Shown: positions 1 to 8,831, numbered from the stretch's first letter. The stretch is DNA of 64,000 nt from Paenibacillus zeirhizosphaerae (GCF_030705605.1 NZ_JAPCKK010000004.1:1-64000); one strand, 5' to 3'. Notes: a model not told the origin generated them from the letters alone. Made by a program: numbers and translations.

Positions 1-14
1 AGGAGCACTGTGAG

Positions 15-169
15 GTGCGTTTGCACTACCGGTTAGGAATAAGTCTAAAAGGCTTGTGCGAAACACAAGCACTGTCTACGAAAGTAGGCAGAGACAAGCT
101 CGTGACTTGAGTCATGAGTTGTTGACGAAGCGGCTGAGAGATTAAAGCTTTTAGGCGATAAGACTCGCC
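15..169 (+). ncRNA. Structured RNA of unknown family upstream of arsB
   Basis: Five consecutive hairpins are visible: GTGC/GCAC at 15-26; GCTTGTG with a CGAAA loop and CACAAGC at 52-70; CTGTCTAC, GAAA, GTAGGCAG at 72-91; CTCGTGAC, TTGA, GTCATGAG at 99-118; and GGCGA/TCGCC at 154-169. Stem changes are G-U compatible and two loops are GNRA-like, as expected of a folded RNA and not of coding DNA. It ends about 20 bases before arsB. I do not recognise the family. It could be a cis-regulatory leader of the arsenic genes, or the 3' scaffold RNA of a mobile element (omega-RNA type) cut by the window edge. The strand is inferred from arsB and is not proven. Confidence 0.45.
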
Positions 170-189
170 AAATTTGGGGGTTTGAAGTT

Positions 190-1485
190 GTGGTGTCTGT
201 AATCATGGCATGTATCATTTTTCTGGTGACACTGGCGCTGGTGATTTGGCAGCCTAAGAACTTATCGATTGGCTGGTCTGCCTGCGGCGGAGCTGTGCTG
301 GCTCTATTGGCTGGCGTGGTTGACTTTCAGGATGTCTGGGATGTGACTCAGATTGTTTGGAACGCAACATTAGCTTTTGTGGCGATCATCCTGATTTCAT
401 TGATTTTGGATAAGATTGGTTTCTTTGAATGGGCTGCGCTGCATATGGCCAGAGCTGCTCGTGGAAACGGTGTGCGAATGTTTATCTATGTTTCAATCTT
501 GGGCGCAATCGTAGCAGCCTTTTTTGCGAATGACGGGGCAGCACTGATCCTGACACCGATTGTACTTGCGATGGTGCGGGCACTTCAGTTTGATAAGAAA
601 AGGGTGTTCCCGTTTATTATCGCAAGTGGATTCATTGCGGATACCACATCGCTGCCACTTGTCGTCAGTAATTTGGTGAATATCGTATCCGCTGATTTCT
701 TTGGTATTACTTTTGCGGAATATGCCAGCCGGATGGTTATACCGAACCTATTCTCGCTCGGTGCGAGTATTCTGGTGCTGTATCTCTTTTTCAGAAAAGG
801 TATTCCCAAGAAGTTTGATTCATCACAGCTCAAACCGCCGGTGGACGCGATTAAAGACATGAAAATGTTCCGTCTGTCCTGGATCGTCCTGGCTGTGCTG
901 TTGATTGGATATTTTGCCAGTGAATTTTTTGCTGTTCCGGTATCAATTGTTGCAGGGGTTATTGCCATCTTCTTCTTAATTATGGCCAACAAAAGCCCAG
1001 CAGTGCCTACTGCGGAAGTGGTTAAAGGAGCACCTTGGGCCATTGTATTTTTCTCTATCGGCATGTATGTAGTGGTTTACGGTCTTCGAAATGCGGGCCT
1101 GACCGATTTACTTGCCGTTGTGATTCAAGCAGCGGTTGATCAAGGTTTGTTCATGGCTACAATGGGTATGGGCTTTATTGCAGCCATTATTTCGTCCATT
1201 ATGAATAACATGCCAACAGTGATGATTGATGCACTTGCAATTGATGCTACAACGGCAACCGGGACGATCAAAGAAGCTTTGATCTATGCTAACGTTATCG
1301 GGTCTGATCTTGGTCCGAAGATTACCCCGATTGGCTCGCTTGCCACGCTGCTATGGCTGCATGTCCTCACATCCAAAGGAGTCAAGATCTCGTGGGGGAC
1401 TTACTTTAAAACAGGGATCGTTTTGACAATTCCAACCTTGTTTATTACGTTGTTAGGCTTGTATCTGTGGTTATCCATCTTGTGA
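190..1485 (+). CDS. arsB: Arsenite efflux permease ArsB
   Basis: A 431-residue integral membrane protein of the ArsB/NhaD ion transporter superfamily. It expels arsenite (and antimonite) across the cytoplasmic membrane. About eleven hydrophobic segments are evident. The conserved [13 protein letters not shown] stretch (residues 111-123) and the late [11 protein letters not shown] segment are typical of ArsB. The start is GTG at 190, nine bases after GGGGG; an in-frame ATG at 205 is an alternative. arsC follows after 26 bases, so the two form an operon. The usual arsR repressor is not seen; it may lie upstream of the window. In its place is the hairpin array at 15-169. Confidence 0.93.
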   Translation: MVSVIMACIIFLVTLALVIWQPKNLSIGWSACGGAVLALLAGVVDFQDVWDVTQIVWNATLAFVAIILISLILDKIGFFEWAALHMARAARGNGVRMFIYVSILGAIVAAFFANDGAALILTPIVLAMVRALQFDKKRVFPFIIASGFIADTTSLPLVVSNLVNIVSADFFGITFAEYASRMVIPNLFSLGASILVLYLFFRKGIPKKFDSSQLKPPVDAIKDMKMFRLSWIVLAVLLIGYFASEFFAVPVSIVAGVIAIFFLIMANKSPAVPTAEVVKGAPWAIVFFSIGMYVVVYGLRNAGLTDLLAVVIQAAVDQGLFMATMGMGFIAAIISSIMNNMPTVMIDALAIDATTATGTIKEALIYANVIGSDLGPKITPIGSLATLLWLHVLTSKGVKISWGTYFKTGIVLTIPTLFITLLGLYLWLSIL

Positions 1486-1511
1486 TTTAAATATAAAGGA
1501 GACAACCAATC

Positions 1512-1931
1512 ATGGGAAAAAAGACAATTTACTTCTTGTGTACCGGAAATTCTTGCCGCAGTCAGATGGCCGAAGGGTGGGCAAAAAAACACTTGGGAGC
1601 TAGCTGGAATGTGTACAGTGCAGGAATCGAAGCCCATGGGCTAAATCCCAATGCTGTACAAGCCATGAAAGAAATCGGTATTGCTATTTCCAACCAGACT
1701 TCGGATATTATCGATCCGAAGCTGCTGAACAGCGCCGATCTGGTCGTGACCTTGTGCGGGGATGCAGCAGATAAATGCCCGGTCACTCCTCCGCAAGTGA
1801 GACGTGAGCACTGGGGATTCGATGATCCTGCGAAAGCACAGGGTACGGACGAAGAAAAATGGGCTGTGTTCCAGCGTGTACGTGATGAAGTCGGCGGGCG
1901 CATTAAGAAATTTGCCGAAACAGGGGAATAA
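1512..1931 (+). CDS. arsC: Arsenate reductase ArsC, thioredoxin-coupled type
   Basis: A 139-residue reductase that converts arsenate to arsenite for export by ArsB. It belongs to the low-molecular-weight phosphatase-like family of Gram-positive bacteria. The P-loop CTGNSCRS begins at Cys10, and the redox relay cysteines fall at Cys82 ([10 protein letters not shown]) and Cys89. These are the same positions as in Staphylococcus plasmid pI258 ArsC, so thioredoxin is the likely electron donor. The ribosome binding site is AAAGGAG before ATG 1512. It is the second gene of the arsBC operon, closed by the terminator at 1943-1970. The length is standard and no lesion is visible. Confidence 0.96.
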   Translation: MGKKTIYFLCTGNSCRSQMAEGWAKKHLGASWNVYSAGIEAHGLNPNAVQAMKEIGIAISNQTSDIIDPKLLNSADLVVTLCGDAADKCPVTPPQVRREHWGFDDPAKAQGTDEEKWAVFQRVRDEVGGRIKKFAETGE

Positions 1932-1942
1932 TAAACAACAAG

Positions 1943-1970
1943 CAAGCCGGGAGAAATCTCGGCTTGTTTT
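1943..1970 (+). terminator. Terminator of arsBC
   Basis: A 10-bp stem CAAGCCGGGA/TCTCGGCTTG with one G-U pair and a GAAA loop, followed by TTTT, 12 bases after the arsC stop codon. Confidence 0.85.
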
Positions 1971-2114
1971 ATAATTAAAATAAAGCTGTATCATCTGAAG
2001 AAAATCATCAATATACAGAAGGCAATCGCTTGTAAAGCTGGAATATTATAAAGAACAGAACTATTGTTTTTTTATTGTATATAGCATGTATGTCCAAGAA
2101 GAGAGGAACGGGGA

Positions 2115-2405
2115 ATGAACACAGCAGAGTTTCAACAATACGTCAGGGAATACAGCAAAACCAAGGGATTCGATGAGAGTACGATGGAGCAAAGGACACT
2201 TTACCTCATGACGGAAGTCGGGGAACTGGCTAAAGAGGTTCTATCCGTCTCCTTCCATCCGGATGCGGAGAAGAAAGAAAACCTGGGGCACGAGATGTAT
2301 GATGTGGTGTGGAATATTTTTGACCTGGCCAACAAGCTTGGCATCGACCTGGATCAGGCATTCAAACAGAAAATGGAGATTAATGAAAGGAGAACGTGGG
2401 AATAA
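2115..2405 (+). CDS. MazG-like nucleotide pyrophosphohydrolase
   Basis: A 96-residue all-alpha NTP pyrophosphohydrolase fold. The metal-binding pattern ExxE (E34, E37 in TEVGELAKE) and ExxD (E60, D63 in GHEMYDVVW) is intact. Proteins of this family hydrolyse (d)NTPs to monophosphates, often cleaning non-canonical nucleotides; the exact substrate cannot be read here. The start has GAGAGGAACGGGGA just upstream. The P-loop kinase gene follows after 79 bases, so cotranscription is possible. The upstream gap of 180 bases holds only the arsC terminator and an AT-rich stretch. Confidence 0.85.
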   Translation: MNTAEFQQYVREYSKTKGFDESTMEQRTLYLMTEVGELAKEVLSVSFHPDAEKKENLGHEMYDVVWNIFDLANKLGIDLDQAFKQKMEINERRTWE

Positions 2406-2484
2406 GAGCGAACCCGTAAGGGATGATCATTCGACTTCTGAAAGAATGACCATGTTTTACGACTTTCCAAAGGAGGTGATGAAC

Positions 2485-3018
2485 TTGTCGGACAGTAAAG
2501 AATCAGCAGTCGTCTATCTCATCTCCGGTCCACTCGGTGTAGGGAAATCGACCGTTTCCAAGGCGCTCGCCGATACGATGAAGCAATGTACGCTTATCGA
2601 AGGTGATCTCCTGCTCCATGTTTACCGAGGGGATACCGAGCCGCCTTGGGAGGAACGGCTCCGGTTGGCTTGGTTTAATATCACCGCGGTGACGCGGAAT
2701 TTTCTCCGGCACGGGTTCAAGGTTGTCATTGATTTCGTCGTTGAAGAGGAACTTGATTGGTTCTGCGGTCAGCTATCGGATCTCGACGTGACGCTGTACT
2801 ATGCTGTACTATACGCGGAACCGGACACCCTCGCCGCCCGACTCCATCAGCGAGGAGATGAGCAATATATCGAACGTTCGCTCTTCCTGCGGAACAAGCT
2901 GATGGCTTCTCCGGCCAACGGGCCGTTTCTGCTAAATACAGATCTCAAGCGGCCGGAGGAACTCGTCAAGGAAATCATAAAGAATGACAGGTTTAAGTTA
3001 ATGGGTTACTCCAGGTGA
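2485..3018 (+). CDS. P-loop kinase-like NTPase
   Basis: About 177 residues from a TTG start at 2485, chosen because AGGAGG (2471-2476) sits eight bases upstream. The frame stays open to 2263, but that part overlaps the MazG-like gene in another frame. Walker A GPLGVGKST lies at residues 15-23, followed by EGDLL and a DFVVEEELD stretch, as in small AAA/shikimate-kinase-like phosphotransferases. Many such proteins phosphorylate small molecules or act in nucleotide salvage; the substrate cannot be inferred. Its place after a MazG-like gene hints at nucleotide metabolism, but that is only context. Confidence 0.75.
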   Translation: MSDSKESAVVYLISGPLGVGKSTVSKALADTMKQCTLIEGDLLLHVYRGDTEPPWEERLRLAWFNITAVTRNFLRHGFKVVIDFVVEEELDWFCGQLSDLDVTLYYAVLYAEPDTLAARLHQRGDEQYIERSLFLRNKLMASPANGPFLLNTDLKRPEELVKEIIKNDRFKLMGYSR

Positions 3019-3205
3019 GAATTTCAATGTAATAATTGGATCAACGTGACCGGCAGCGAGTACGAATCTGTCATTATCGGAAATGTTATTTTTTTCAAAG
3101 GAATGTCGATGTTCTGATTGCTCATTCGTCGTACATATAGAAGCACGTGAAATGACCAATTCTTTAGGCGCTGTTGCTCTAACTATTTTACAGAGGTGAA
3201 TATTT

Positions 3206-3640
3206 ATGCGGTTCATGATGATTGTAAAAGCGACCGAAGATTCAGAGGCGGGCAATCCGCCAAACCCGGAGCTGTTCGAAGCGATGATGCGGTACAACGA
3301 GGAGCTCGCCAAGGCGGGCGTTCTGCTCGCGGCCGACGGGCTTCATCCAAGCAGCAACGCTGTTCGAATTTCTTACCCGGAGCCAGGAGGTAAACCGAAG
3401 ATCGTTGATGGACCGTTCACCGAAACCAAGGAGCTCATTGCCGGTTATACACTGATCGAGGTAAAAACGCGGGAAGAAGCGATTGAATGGGCGCTGCGGA
3501 TGCCGGATCCGCATGGCTTCGGCGAGGGGCGGATCGAGCTTCGGCAAGTGTTCGAAGGACCGGAGCTGACTGACGATCCTGACATGCTGGAAAGCCATTC
3601 GTCACTGACCGAAGAATTACGGAGACGGGGACGGTTGTGA
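3206..3640 (+). CDS. YCII/DGPF-domain protein
   Basis: A 144-residue YCII-superfamily protein, a ferredoxin-like fold related to dimeric alpha-beta barrel enzymes. The hallmark DGPF motif is at residues 68-71. The ribosome binding site is GAGGTGAATATTT before ATG 3206. Its TGA stop overlaps the GTG start of the sigma factor gene by four bases, so translation is coupled. DGPF proteins are the standard genomic partners of ECF42 sigma factors, and the pairing here fits that group. Biochemical function is unknown in the family. Confidence 0.88.
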   Translation: MRFMMIVKATEDSEAGNPPNPELFEAMMRYNEELAKAGVLLAADGLHPSSNAVRISYPEPGGKPKIVDGPFTETKELIAGYTLIEVKTREEAIEWALRMPDPHGFGEGRIELRQVFEGPELTDDPDMLESHSSLTEELRRRGRL

Positions 3641-4899
3641 CGGATATCGCTTCCCGACGCGCGATCGAGGCCGTCTGGCGAATCGAATCGGCCAAGCTAA
3701 TCGCCGCCCTGACCAGGATGATACGCGACGTTGGCATTGCCGAAGATGTCGCTCAGGATGCGCTTGTTATTGCACTGGAGAAGTGGCCGGTAATCGGCAT
3801 TCCGGACAATCCTGGTGCATGGCTGATGACAGCGGCGAAACGCCGTGCGATTGACCTGTTACGCCGAGACAAGCTGCGCGGTCAGAAATATGAAGAAGTC
3901 GGGCGCAGCACAAAGCTGCTGTACTCCGAGGAAGATTTGCATGCTGCAGCCAGCGGAGAGATTGGCGACGATCTCCTGCGGCTCATCTTCATGACCTGTC
4001 ATCCGGTCCTCTCCCGAGAGGGGCGCGTCGCGCTGACGCTGCGCCTGCTTGGGGGATTAACGACAGAGGAAATCGCTCGTGCCTGCTTCGTGCCCGAACC
4101 GACGGTTGCCCAGCGGATCGTACGCACCAAACGGACCTTGCGGGAGGCGAGAGCAGCTTTCGATACGCCGTCCCGCGAAGAGCTGCAGGAACGGCTTGTG
4201 GCTGTGCTTGAGGTCATTTACCTCATGTTTAATGAAGGTTATACGGCTACTGCGGGTAATAGCTGGACCCGTCCCTTGCTCTGTCAGGAGGCGCTGCGGC
4301 TCGCCCGCATTCTGGCGGAGATTGTACCCCATGAACCCGAGGTGCATGGTCTTGCTGCGCTCTTGGAGCTGCAATCGTCGCGCCTCAAGGCTCGTGTGAC
4401 CCCTGCGAGAGAGCCGATTCTGTTAGCTGATCAGAATCGCTCTTTGTGGGATCGGCTGCTGATTCGGCGGGGATTGGCCGCATTGGAACGTGCGCAGTCG
4501 CTCGGCAAGCCGCTTGGACCCTATGCTCTGCAGGCTGCCATAACGGCTTGTCATGCCGAGGCTCGTACTATGGAGGAAACTAACTGGATGCGAATTGCCG
4601 CACTTTATGAGGCACTGTCACGCGTCATGCCGTCGCCGGTCGTCGAGCTGAACCGGGCGGTGGCGATCGGGATGGCATTTGGTCCCGCATTTGGACTTCA
4701 GCTTGTTGAGCAGTTGGAGAGTGAACCGGCGCTCAAAGAATACCATCTGCTTCCAAGTGTTAAGGGGGATTTTTTATTCAAGTTGGGCAGAATGGATGAA
4801 GCACGTGCTGCATTCGAACGTGCGGCTGAGATGACGCGAAATGAGCGGGAGCGGGAACTGCTGCAAAAGCGCGCCGCTTCATGCGGATTAACAGATTGA
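3637..4899 (+). CDS. ECF42-type RNA polymerase sigma factor
   Basis: A 420-residue ECF sigma factor. Sigma region 2 occupies about residues 10-80 (DVAQDALVIALEKWP, GAWLMTAAKRRAIDLLRR) and region 4 about 120-175 (TTEEIARACFVPEPTVAQRIVRTKRTL). A long alpha-helical, TPR-like C-terminal extension runs from about 185 to the end. That extension and the adjacent DGPF gene define group ECF42, which lacks a classical membrane anti-sigma factor; the extension is thought to control activity. The start is GTG 3637 inside the stop of the DGPF gene. No anti-sigma gene is nearby. Confidence 0.9.
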   Translation: MTDIASRRAIEAVWRIESAKLIAALTRMIRDVGIAEDVAQDALVIALEKWPVIGIPDNPGAWLMTAAKRRAIDLLRRDKLRGQKYEEVGRSTKLLYSEEDLHAAASGEIGDDLLRLIFMTCHPVLSREGRVALTLRLLGGLTTEEIARACFVPEPTVAQRIVRTKRTLREARAAFDTPSREELQERLVAVLEVIYLMFNEGYTATAGNSWTRPLLCQEALRLARILAEIVPHEPEVHGLAALLELQSSRLKARVTPAREPILLADQNRSLWDRLLIRRGLAALERAQSLGKPLGPYALQAAITACHAEARTMEETNWMRIAALYEALSRVMPSPVVELNRAVAIGMAFGPAFGLQLVEQLESEPALKEYHLLPSVKGDFLFKLGRMDEARAAFERAAEMTRNERERELLQKRAASCGLTD

Positions 4900-4910
4900 A
4901 AGGGGATATA

Positions 4911-5252
4911 ATGATGAACGAAGAAATCAACCAATTTATCGAGGCGCTGGGTGATTCGTGGCAACACCCGATTTGCGCTGAACTGCGGGATGTCGTGCAT
5001 GCGGCCATTCCGGATGTGCAGGAGCGAATGCAGTACAAGAAGCCCCATTTTCTGAAAAACGGCAAATATGCCGCTGTGATTTCAACGTCTAAAGCGGCCG
5101 TCAGCTTCACGATCTTTAATGCGGCGGAGCTCGCACTTCCAGAGGAATTCGATGGTCCGCCTGAACGGAAAACGATCAAGCTTAAACAAGGCCAAGCTGT
5201 TGACGGCGAAATGTTAACCTCTTTACTCCAGCAGGCGGCATCGACGCTGTAG
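4911..5252 (+). CDS. DUF1801-family protein
   Basis: A 113-residue small protein resembling the DUF1801 (YdhG-like) family: helical N-terminus, then YKKPHFLKNGKYAAVISTSKAA, a beta-rich section typical of the group. The start is ATG 4911 (or 4914) behind AAAGGGGATATA, chosen over an upstream in-frame ATG at 4881 that lies inside the sigma gene. It follows the sigma factor by 11 bases and is likely in the same operon. The family has no settled biochemical role; an output function of the ECF42 unit is possible but unproven. Confidence 0.72.
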   Translation: MMNEEINQFIEALGDSWQHPICAELRDVVHAAIPDVQERMQYKKPHFLKNGKYAAVISTSKAAVSFTIFNAAELALPEEFDGPPERKTIKLKQGQAVDGEMLTSLLQQAASTL

Positions 5253-5302
5253 TCGAGAGATATTACCAATTATATTTGCATATTTGCTTCAATAGGCTAA
5301 GG

Positions 5303-5337
5303 CAGGTCATCCGAAATCAATCCGGGGGCCTGTTTTT
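5303..5337 (+). terminator. Weak terminator after the DUF1801 gene
   Basis: A short stem CAGGTC/GGCCTG with a long loop is followed by TTTTT. The stem is weak, so it may only partly stop transcription. Confidence 0.4.
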
Positions 5338-5450
5338 AATGAGCGAATAAATTTTTTTTTCGATTTTCATTTTAGACATGTCGATTATGCCATCATCGGT
5401 TCGTCGTCTTAATAGAAGCTCAAATAACCATTGTAGAAAGGATGTTGAAC

Positions 5451-5846
5451 ATGACGGCACAACTGAACGCTTACATTCATTCGGAGCAAGCAAGAGCACA
5501 GGCAACGTTTTACACGCAAGCACTGGGAGGGGAAGTTCTTTCGGTTATGACTTACGGGGAAATGCCCGGAACACCGGAAGCCACCAAGGATAAGGTGATG
5601 CATATGGTGCTCTCTATAGCAGGCGGGAACCTGTTGTTTCTTTCCGATTCCTTTGAGCCGGTTCGGGGAAAGCGATTCATTTCGTTGGCGCTCACCTATG
5701 AAAATGAAGAAGATGCCCGCCAAGCTTTTACGAATCTGGCCAAGGACGGTGCGGTCAAGTTTCCGTTTGACTTACAGCCGTGGGGTGCCCACTACGGTGA
5801 AATCGAAGACAAGTTCGGGGTACATTGGCAGATTGTGAAGCAATAA
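5451..5846 (+). CDS. VOC-family (PhnB/glyoxalase-like) protein
   Basis: About 131 residues of the vicinal-oxygen-chelate fold, PhnB/3-demethylubiquinone-methyltransferase-like subgroup: N-terminal AYIHSEQARAQATFYTQALGG, then the second beta-alpha-beta module ending EDKFGVHWQIVKQ. These proteins are dimeric, bind a metal or small ligand, and some confer resistance; the substrate is unknown here. ATG 5451 is preferred because AAAGG (5437-5441) is nine bases away, whereas ATG 5442 touches the ribosome binding site. It stands alone, closed by the hairpin at 5865-5885. Confidence 0.85.
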   Translation: MTAQLNAYIHSEQARAQATFYTQALGGEVLSVMTYGEMPGTPEATKDKVMHMVLSIAGGNLLFLSDSFEPVRGKRFISLALTYENEEDARQAFTNLAKDGAVKFPFDLQPWGAHYGEIEDKFGVHWQIVKQ

Positions 5847-5864
5847 AGGGTAAGTGGATGAATT

Positions 5865-5888
5865 GCTGCCGATTTGATCGGCAGCTTG
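5865..5888 (+). terminator. Terminator-like hairpin after the VOC gene
   Basis: A perfect 9-bp stem GCTGCCGAT/ATCGGCAGC with a TTG loop, followed by TTGTTCAGTTTTT, 19 bases after the stop codon. The T tract is interrupted. Confidence 0.6.
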
Positions 5889-6048
5889 TTCAGTTTTTAG
5901 TGGCAGCTTCATAATCTGAAAGAGCAGGATGTTTTAGGCAGGATACCATATTTTTTTTCTGCGCAGGGATAGACGTAAGAAAATAGAATTCCTGATTTAT
6001 GAAATTCCATCTCTGCCCAGAATCGAAAGAAAAAAGCGAGGTGCAACG

Positions 6049-6654
6049 ATGATTATTGATCTTACTCATCTGATTGAGGATGGCATGCCGCCATATCCAG
6101 GAGATACAGCTACTGTATTGCGGCATTCCAGCGAATTACAGACAGACCACTATAACAATCACCAGTTGACTATCAATATGCATGCTGGTACACACATCGA
6201 TGGCCCAATGCATTTATTGAACGTCAAAGAATATCTAAATGAGTTTCCTCTGGAGAGGTTTATTGGAGAGGGTGTTGTAATTGATGTATCTGGGGAAAAA
6301 GAAATCCTTTATAAGGAAGAGTATGAGGGAATTATTGAGAAAGATCAAATCGTTTTGATACATACTGGATATAGCAAGTTTTTTGGACAACCAAAATATT
6401 TTGCAGATCATCCGGTGATGACCCTGGCGTTCGCTGAGCTGCTGGTCAGAAAGCAGGTGAAAATGGTTGGATTGGACATGCCATCGCCAGATAAATATCC
6501 GTTTGAAGTACACAAACATTTGTTCAGTCATAAGATCCTCATCGCAGAGAATTTAACGAATGTAGGTAAACTTGATGAATTTGAGGTGATCGCGCTGCCC
6601 CTTTACATCAAAGCGGACTCTTCCATTGCGCGGGTCATTGCACGAGTGAAGTGA
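6049..6654 (+). CDS. Cyclase-family / kynurenine formamidase-like hydrolase
   Basis: A 201-residue metal-dependent hydrolase of the cyclase family (Pfam Cyclase). The signature HAGTHIDGPMH is at about residues 44-54, giving the metal-binding His and Asp residues. Members hydrolyse N-formylkynurenine or similar amides and lactones; no tryptophan catabolic neighbours are present, so the substrate is open. A ribosome binding site AAGCGAGG precedes ATG 6049. The gene is monocistronic by its spacing. Base composition is more AT-rich than the sigma-factor region to its left. Confidence 0.85.
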   Translation: MIIDLTHLIEDGMPPYPGDTATVLRHSSELQTDHYNNHQLTINMHAGTHIDGPMHLLNVKEYLNEFPLERFIGEGVVIDVSGEKEILYKEEYEGIIEKDQIVLIHTGYSKFFGQPKYFADHPVMTLAFAELLVRKQVKMVGLDMPSPDKYPFEVHKHLFSHKILIAENLTNVGKLDEFEVIALPLYIKADSSIARVIARVK

Positions 6655-6734
6655 ATTTGTACCCGCTCACATATCCCACAACTCGAATTCTCTGCCTGTT
6701 ATTCGGAAAGTAAATTAAATGTTAGGGAGACGGT

Positions 6735-7116
6735 TATGGAACTCGATTTTTATTCGATACGGATTCAAATCATGGCTACGATCACCTGGATTTGATCTTT
6801 TTGACCGGATTATGGACAGGGCTATGGAGATCAAACAATCGTATCCCAGAGATGGGCGATGGAATCCGAGGAGGAGAAGGATCTTTATTTGCAGGCAGAA
6901 AAGCGAAGTTACTCTAGGCGTCGTAAGCTTCCAACAGGCTCATTTGGACAGAATGGGACGGTTATGAAGCTAATGGATTACGTAGCTCATGTGAATCCTG
7001 CCGAGAAGGATCGTTTTCCTATGAAAACATTACTTGAGAAATACCCGCAAGGGGATAAGTTTATTGAGATTTACGAAACAGAAGAGGATGCGGCTGGTAT
7101 ATCAAGTGAACCCTGA
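6735..7116 (+). pseudogene. Frame-disrupted coding remnant, unrecognised
   Basis: Coding-like sequence is spread over three frames. It runs MELDFYSIRIQ from ATG 6735, then SNHGYDHLDLIF in a second frame, then PDYGQGYGDQTIVSQRWAM from 6805 leading into an open 85-codon stretch (6859-7116) ending EEDAAGISSEP. Joined, these read as one acidic, Tyr-rich polypeptide broken by about two frameshifts. I do not recognise the family. The 3' part could still be read as an 85-residue protein, but ATG 6859 has no ribosome binding site. The gap 6655-7153 holds nothing else that I can support. Confidence 0.35.
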
Positions 7117-7153
7117 GGGCGGCTCTTTCGAAATGAATGATGAACTTAAACGC

Positions 7154-7759
7154 TCACCCCCCGTTTTCGACGTACGGCAATGCCAACAGAGCGATGTTGA
7201 TCATTTCTTCGAGATCTTCACGGCTGGCCCCGTTTACGGCCTGGACCGTCATACCGTACACGAGGGTTGCGACATACCGGGCCAGGGCGACAGGATCGGC
7301 GTGCTTGGGCAAATCCCCATCCTTCTTTGCTTGCTCTAACCGGGTACTTAGCGCTTTTTCGGTTTGAACGCGTAGATCGGTCAATAATTGTTTGATCGGA
7401 TCGGATTCCTTGCTGTCCGTAAGGGCTCCTTTGATTGTTAAACAGCCTGGAGAATAATCGGGATTGACCACCGAATCCGCTGTTGCACGAAGAAGCTTCT
7501 CGATGACTAATCGAGCTGTCGGTTCGTTCAGCGCAGCCACTGAAGCTAGAATCGGCCCTTCGTTCATATATAAATCAAGCGCCATGTGAAACAGCTTCTC
7601 TTTGCTGCCGAAGGTCGCATAAAAGCTTGAACGGTTGATTTTCATGGCTTCGGTCAGGTCGGACAACGAAGTCCCTTCATACCCCTTTTGCCGAAAAATC
7701 TCCTGGGCGCGCTCAAGGGCTTGTTTAATGTCAAATTCCCGCGGACGTCCGGCTGCCAT
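7154..7759 (-). CDS. TetR/AcrR-family regulator of the adjacent SDR gene
   Basis: About 201 residues. The N-terminal helix-turn-helix (GYEGTSLSDLTEAMKINRSSFYATFGSKEKLF, roughly residues 28-60) is followed by an all-alpha ligand domain with PGCLTIKGAL, as in the YxaF/YcdC-like subgroup. ATG 7759 is chosen because AAAGGTGAG lies six bases upstream; two other ATGs (7765, 7777) overlap it. It is downstream of the SDR gene on the same strand, and the SDR promoter carries a matching palindrome (8858-8873). It is therefore the likely repressor of that oxidoreductase, inducible by an unknown ligand. Confidence 0.88.
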   Translation of the reverse strand: MAAGRPREFDIKQALERAQEIFRQKGYEGTSLSDLTEAMKINRSSFYATFGSKEKLFHMALDLYMNEGPILASVAALNEPTARLVIEKLLRATADSVVNPDYSPGCLTIKGALTDSKESDPIKQLLTDLRVQTEKALSTRLEQAKKDGDLPKHADPVALARYVATLVYGMTVQAVNGASREDLEEMINIALLALPYVENGG

Positions 7760-7997
7760 AATCATCTCACCTTTCATAAATCAGATAAGTGATATTTTAC
7801 TACACAGCTCGGAATTTGCAATGCTTTCGGAAAATATGAAAAAGATTCAAACTGCCCGGAAAGATCGGTGGCCATCCGATCTCCTGACAGTTTGGATCTT
7901 TTGGTTTAGATAGTCTGTTTCTCGTTCACTCTGCCTTCGTTAAGAAAAACGTCTATCGACGTACATTCATAGAAGCCAGACCGCGTTTAGCGGAAGT

Positions 7998-8063
7998 TTT
8001 TCTTGCGATTATAGAATTGTTCAGCTTCGCTGAAAACTTATAAACTCTATAATCTTAAGAAAA
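7998..8063. repeat. Imperfect inverted-repeat (cruciform) element
   Basis: Two 18-base arms (7998-8015 and 8046-8063, core GATTATAGA/TCTATAATC) match except for two bases. A nested hairpin TTCAGC-TTC-GCTGAA sits at 8020-8034 between them. The arm core recurs at about 13911-13926 (ATTATAATCTTAAGAAAA). It lies 10 bases past the SDR stop codon and may end that transcript, or be a short palindromic intergenic repeat. The rest of 7778-8072 contains nothing coding that I can support. Confidence 0.5.
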
Positions 8064-8072
8064 TGCTTGTGG

Positions 8073-8831
8073 TTAAATGCTCCCGCCTCCGTCGATATTC
8101 AGGCTTGCGCCGGTAATATAGCTGGATTCAGGTGAAGCGATGTAAGCCACCATGCTTGCAATTTCGGATGCGCTTCCGTGTCTCCCTAGCGGAATCATTT
8201 GTATGGCTGAAGCAGAGGGGCCGTTCGCAGGATTCATATCCGTATCGATCATTCCCGGTTGAATGTTATTGACTGTAACGCCTTGAGGCGCTAGATCGCG
8301 CGCCAGCGCCCGTGTCAATCCGGCTACCGCGGCTTTTGTCGAGACATACAGGCTGTTTCCAGGGAATGGATTAAATTCGGCGGCAACACTACCAATATTG
8401 ATGACGCGACCGCCTTGTTTCATTTGCGGACCAGCGGCTTGAACGGCAACGAATACCGCTTTCAAATTAATCGCAACCATTTGATCGAATTCTTCAAGAG
8501 TATATTGGTCGTAAGGCTTTAAACTTGCAATGGCGGCATTATTTACAAGAATATCGATACCGCCAAATGTTTGGATTGCCTCTTCGACGGCGCCTTTCAC
8601 TGCCCCGGCATCGGCGCTGTCCGCGCGAATCGCCAAAGCCTGACCACCTGCGCTTTTAATTGCTTGTACCAGTTCATCTGCCTTGTTTTGCGCGCTGACG
8701 TAAGTAAAAGCAACCGACGCACCGTCTTCTGCGAGCCTTTTCACGATGGCTGCGCCAATGCCGCGAGCTCCTCCGGTGACCAAAGCTTTTTTGCCAGCTA
8801 ACGGTTTATTCGTTGTACTTGTCGTATTCAA
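8073..8831 (-). CDS. Short-chain dehydrogenase/reductase
   Basis: About 252 residues of a classical SDR. The NAD(P)-binding TGGARGIG is near residue 17, NNAA near 93, catalytic Ser in INIGSVAAE and YVSTK (Tyr/Lys) near 160-165. An FTYVSAQNKADE segment in the coenzyme region suggests NADPH preference. The start is a TTG at 8831 behind GAGAGGAG; an upstream in-frame TTG (8849) precedes the ribosome binding site and is rejected. Two operator-like palindromes sit just upstream. The substrate is unknown; with the TetR gene it forms an inducible detoxification-type pair. Confidence 0.9.
   Translation of the reverse strand: MNTTSTTNKPLAGKKALVTGGARGIGAAIVKRLAEDGASVAFTYVSAQNKADELVQAIKSAGGQALAIRADSADAGAVKGAVEEAIQTFGGIDILVNNAAIASLKPYDQYTLEEFDQMVAINLKAVFVAVQAAGPQMKQGGRVINIGSVAAEFNPFPGNSLYVSTKAAVAGLTRALARDLAPQGVTVNNIQPGMIDTDMNPANGPSASAIQMIPLGRHGSASEIASMVAYIASPESSYITGASLNIDGGGSI

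Noticed and set aside
2263-2484. An N-terminal extension of the P-loop kinase
   Set aside because: It overlaps the MazG-like gene in another frame and has poor composition; a TTG with an ideal ribosome binding site lies at 2485.
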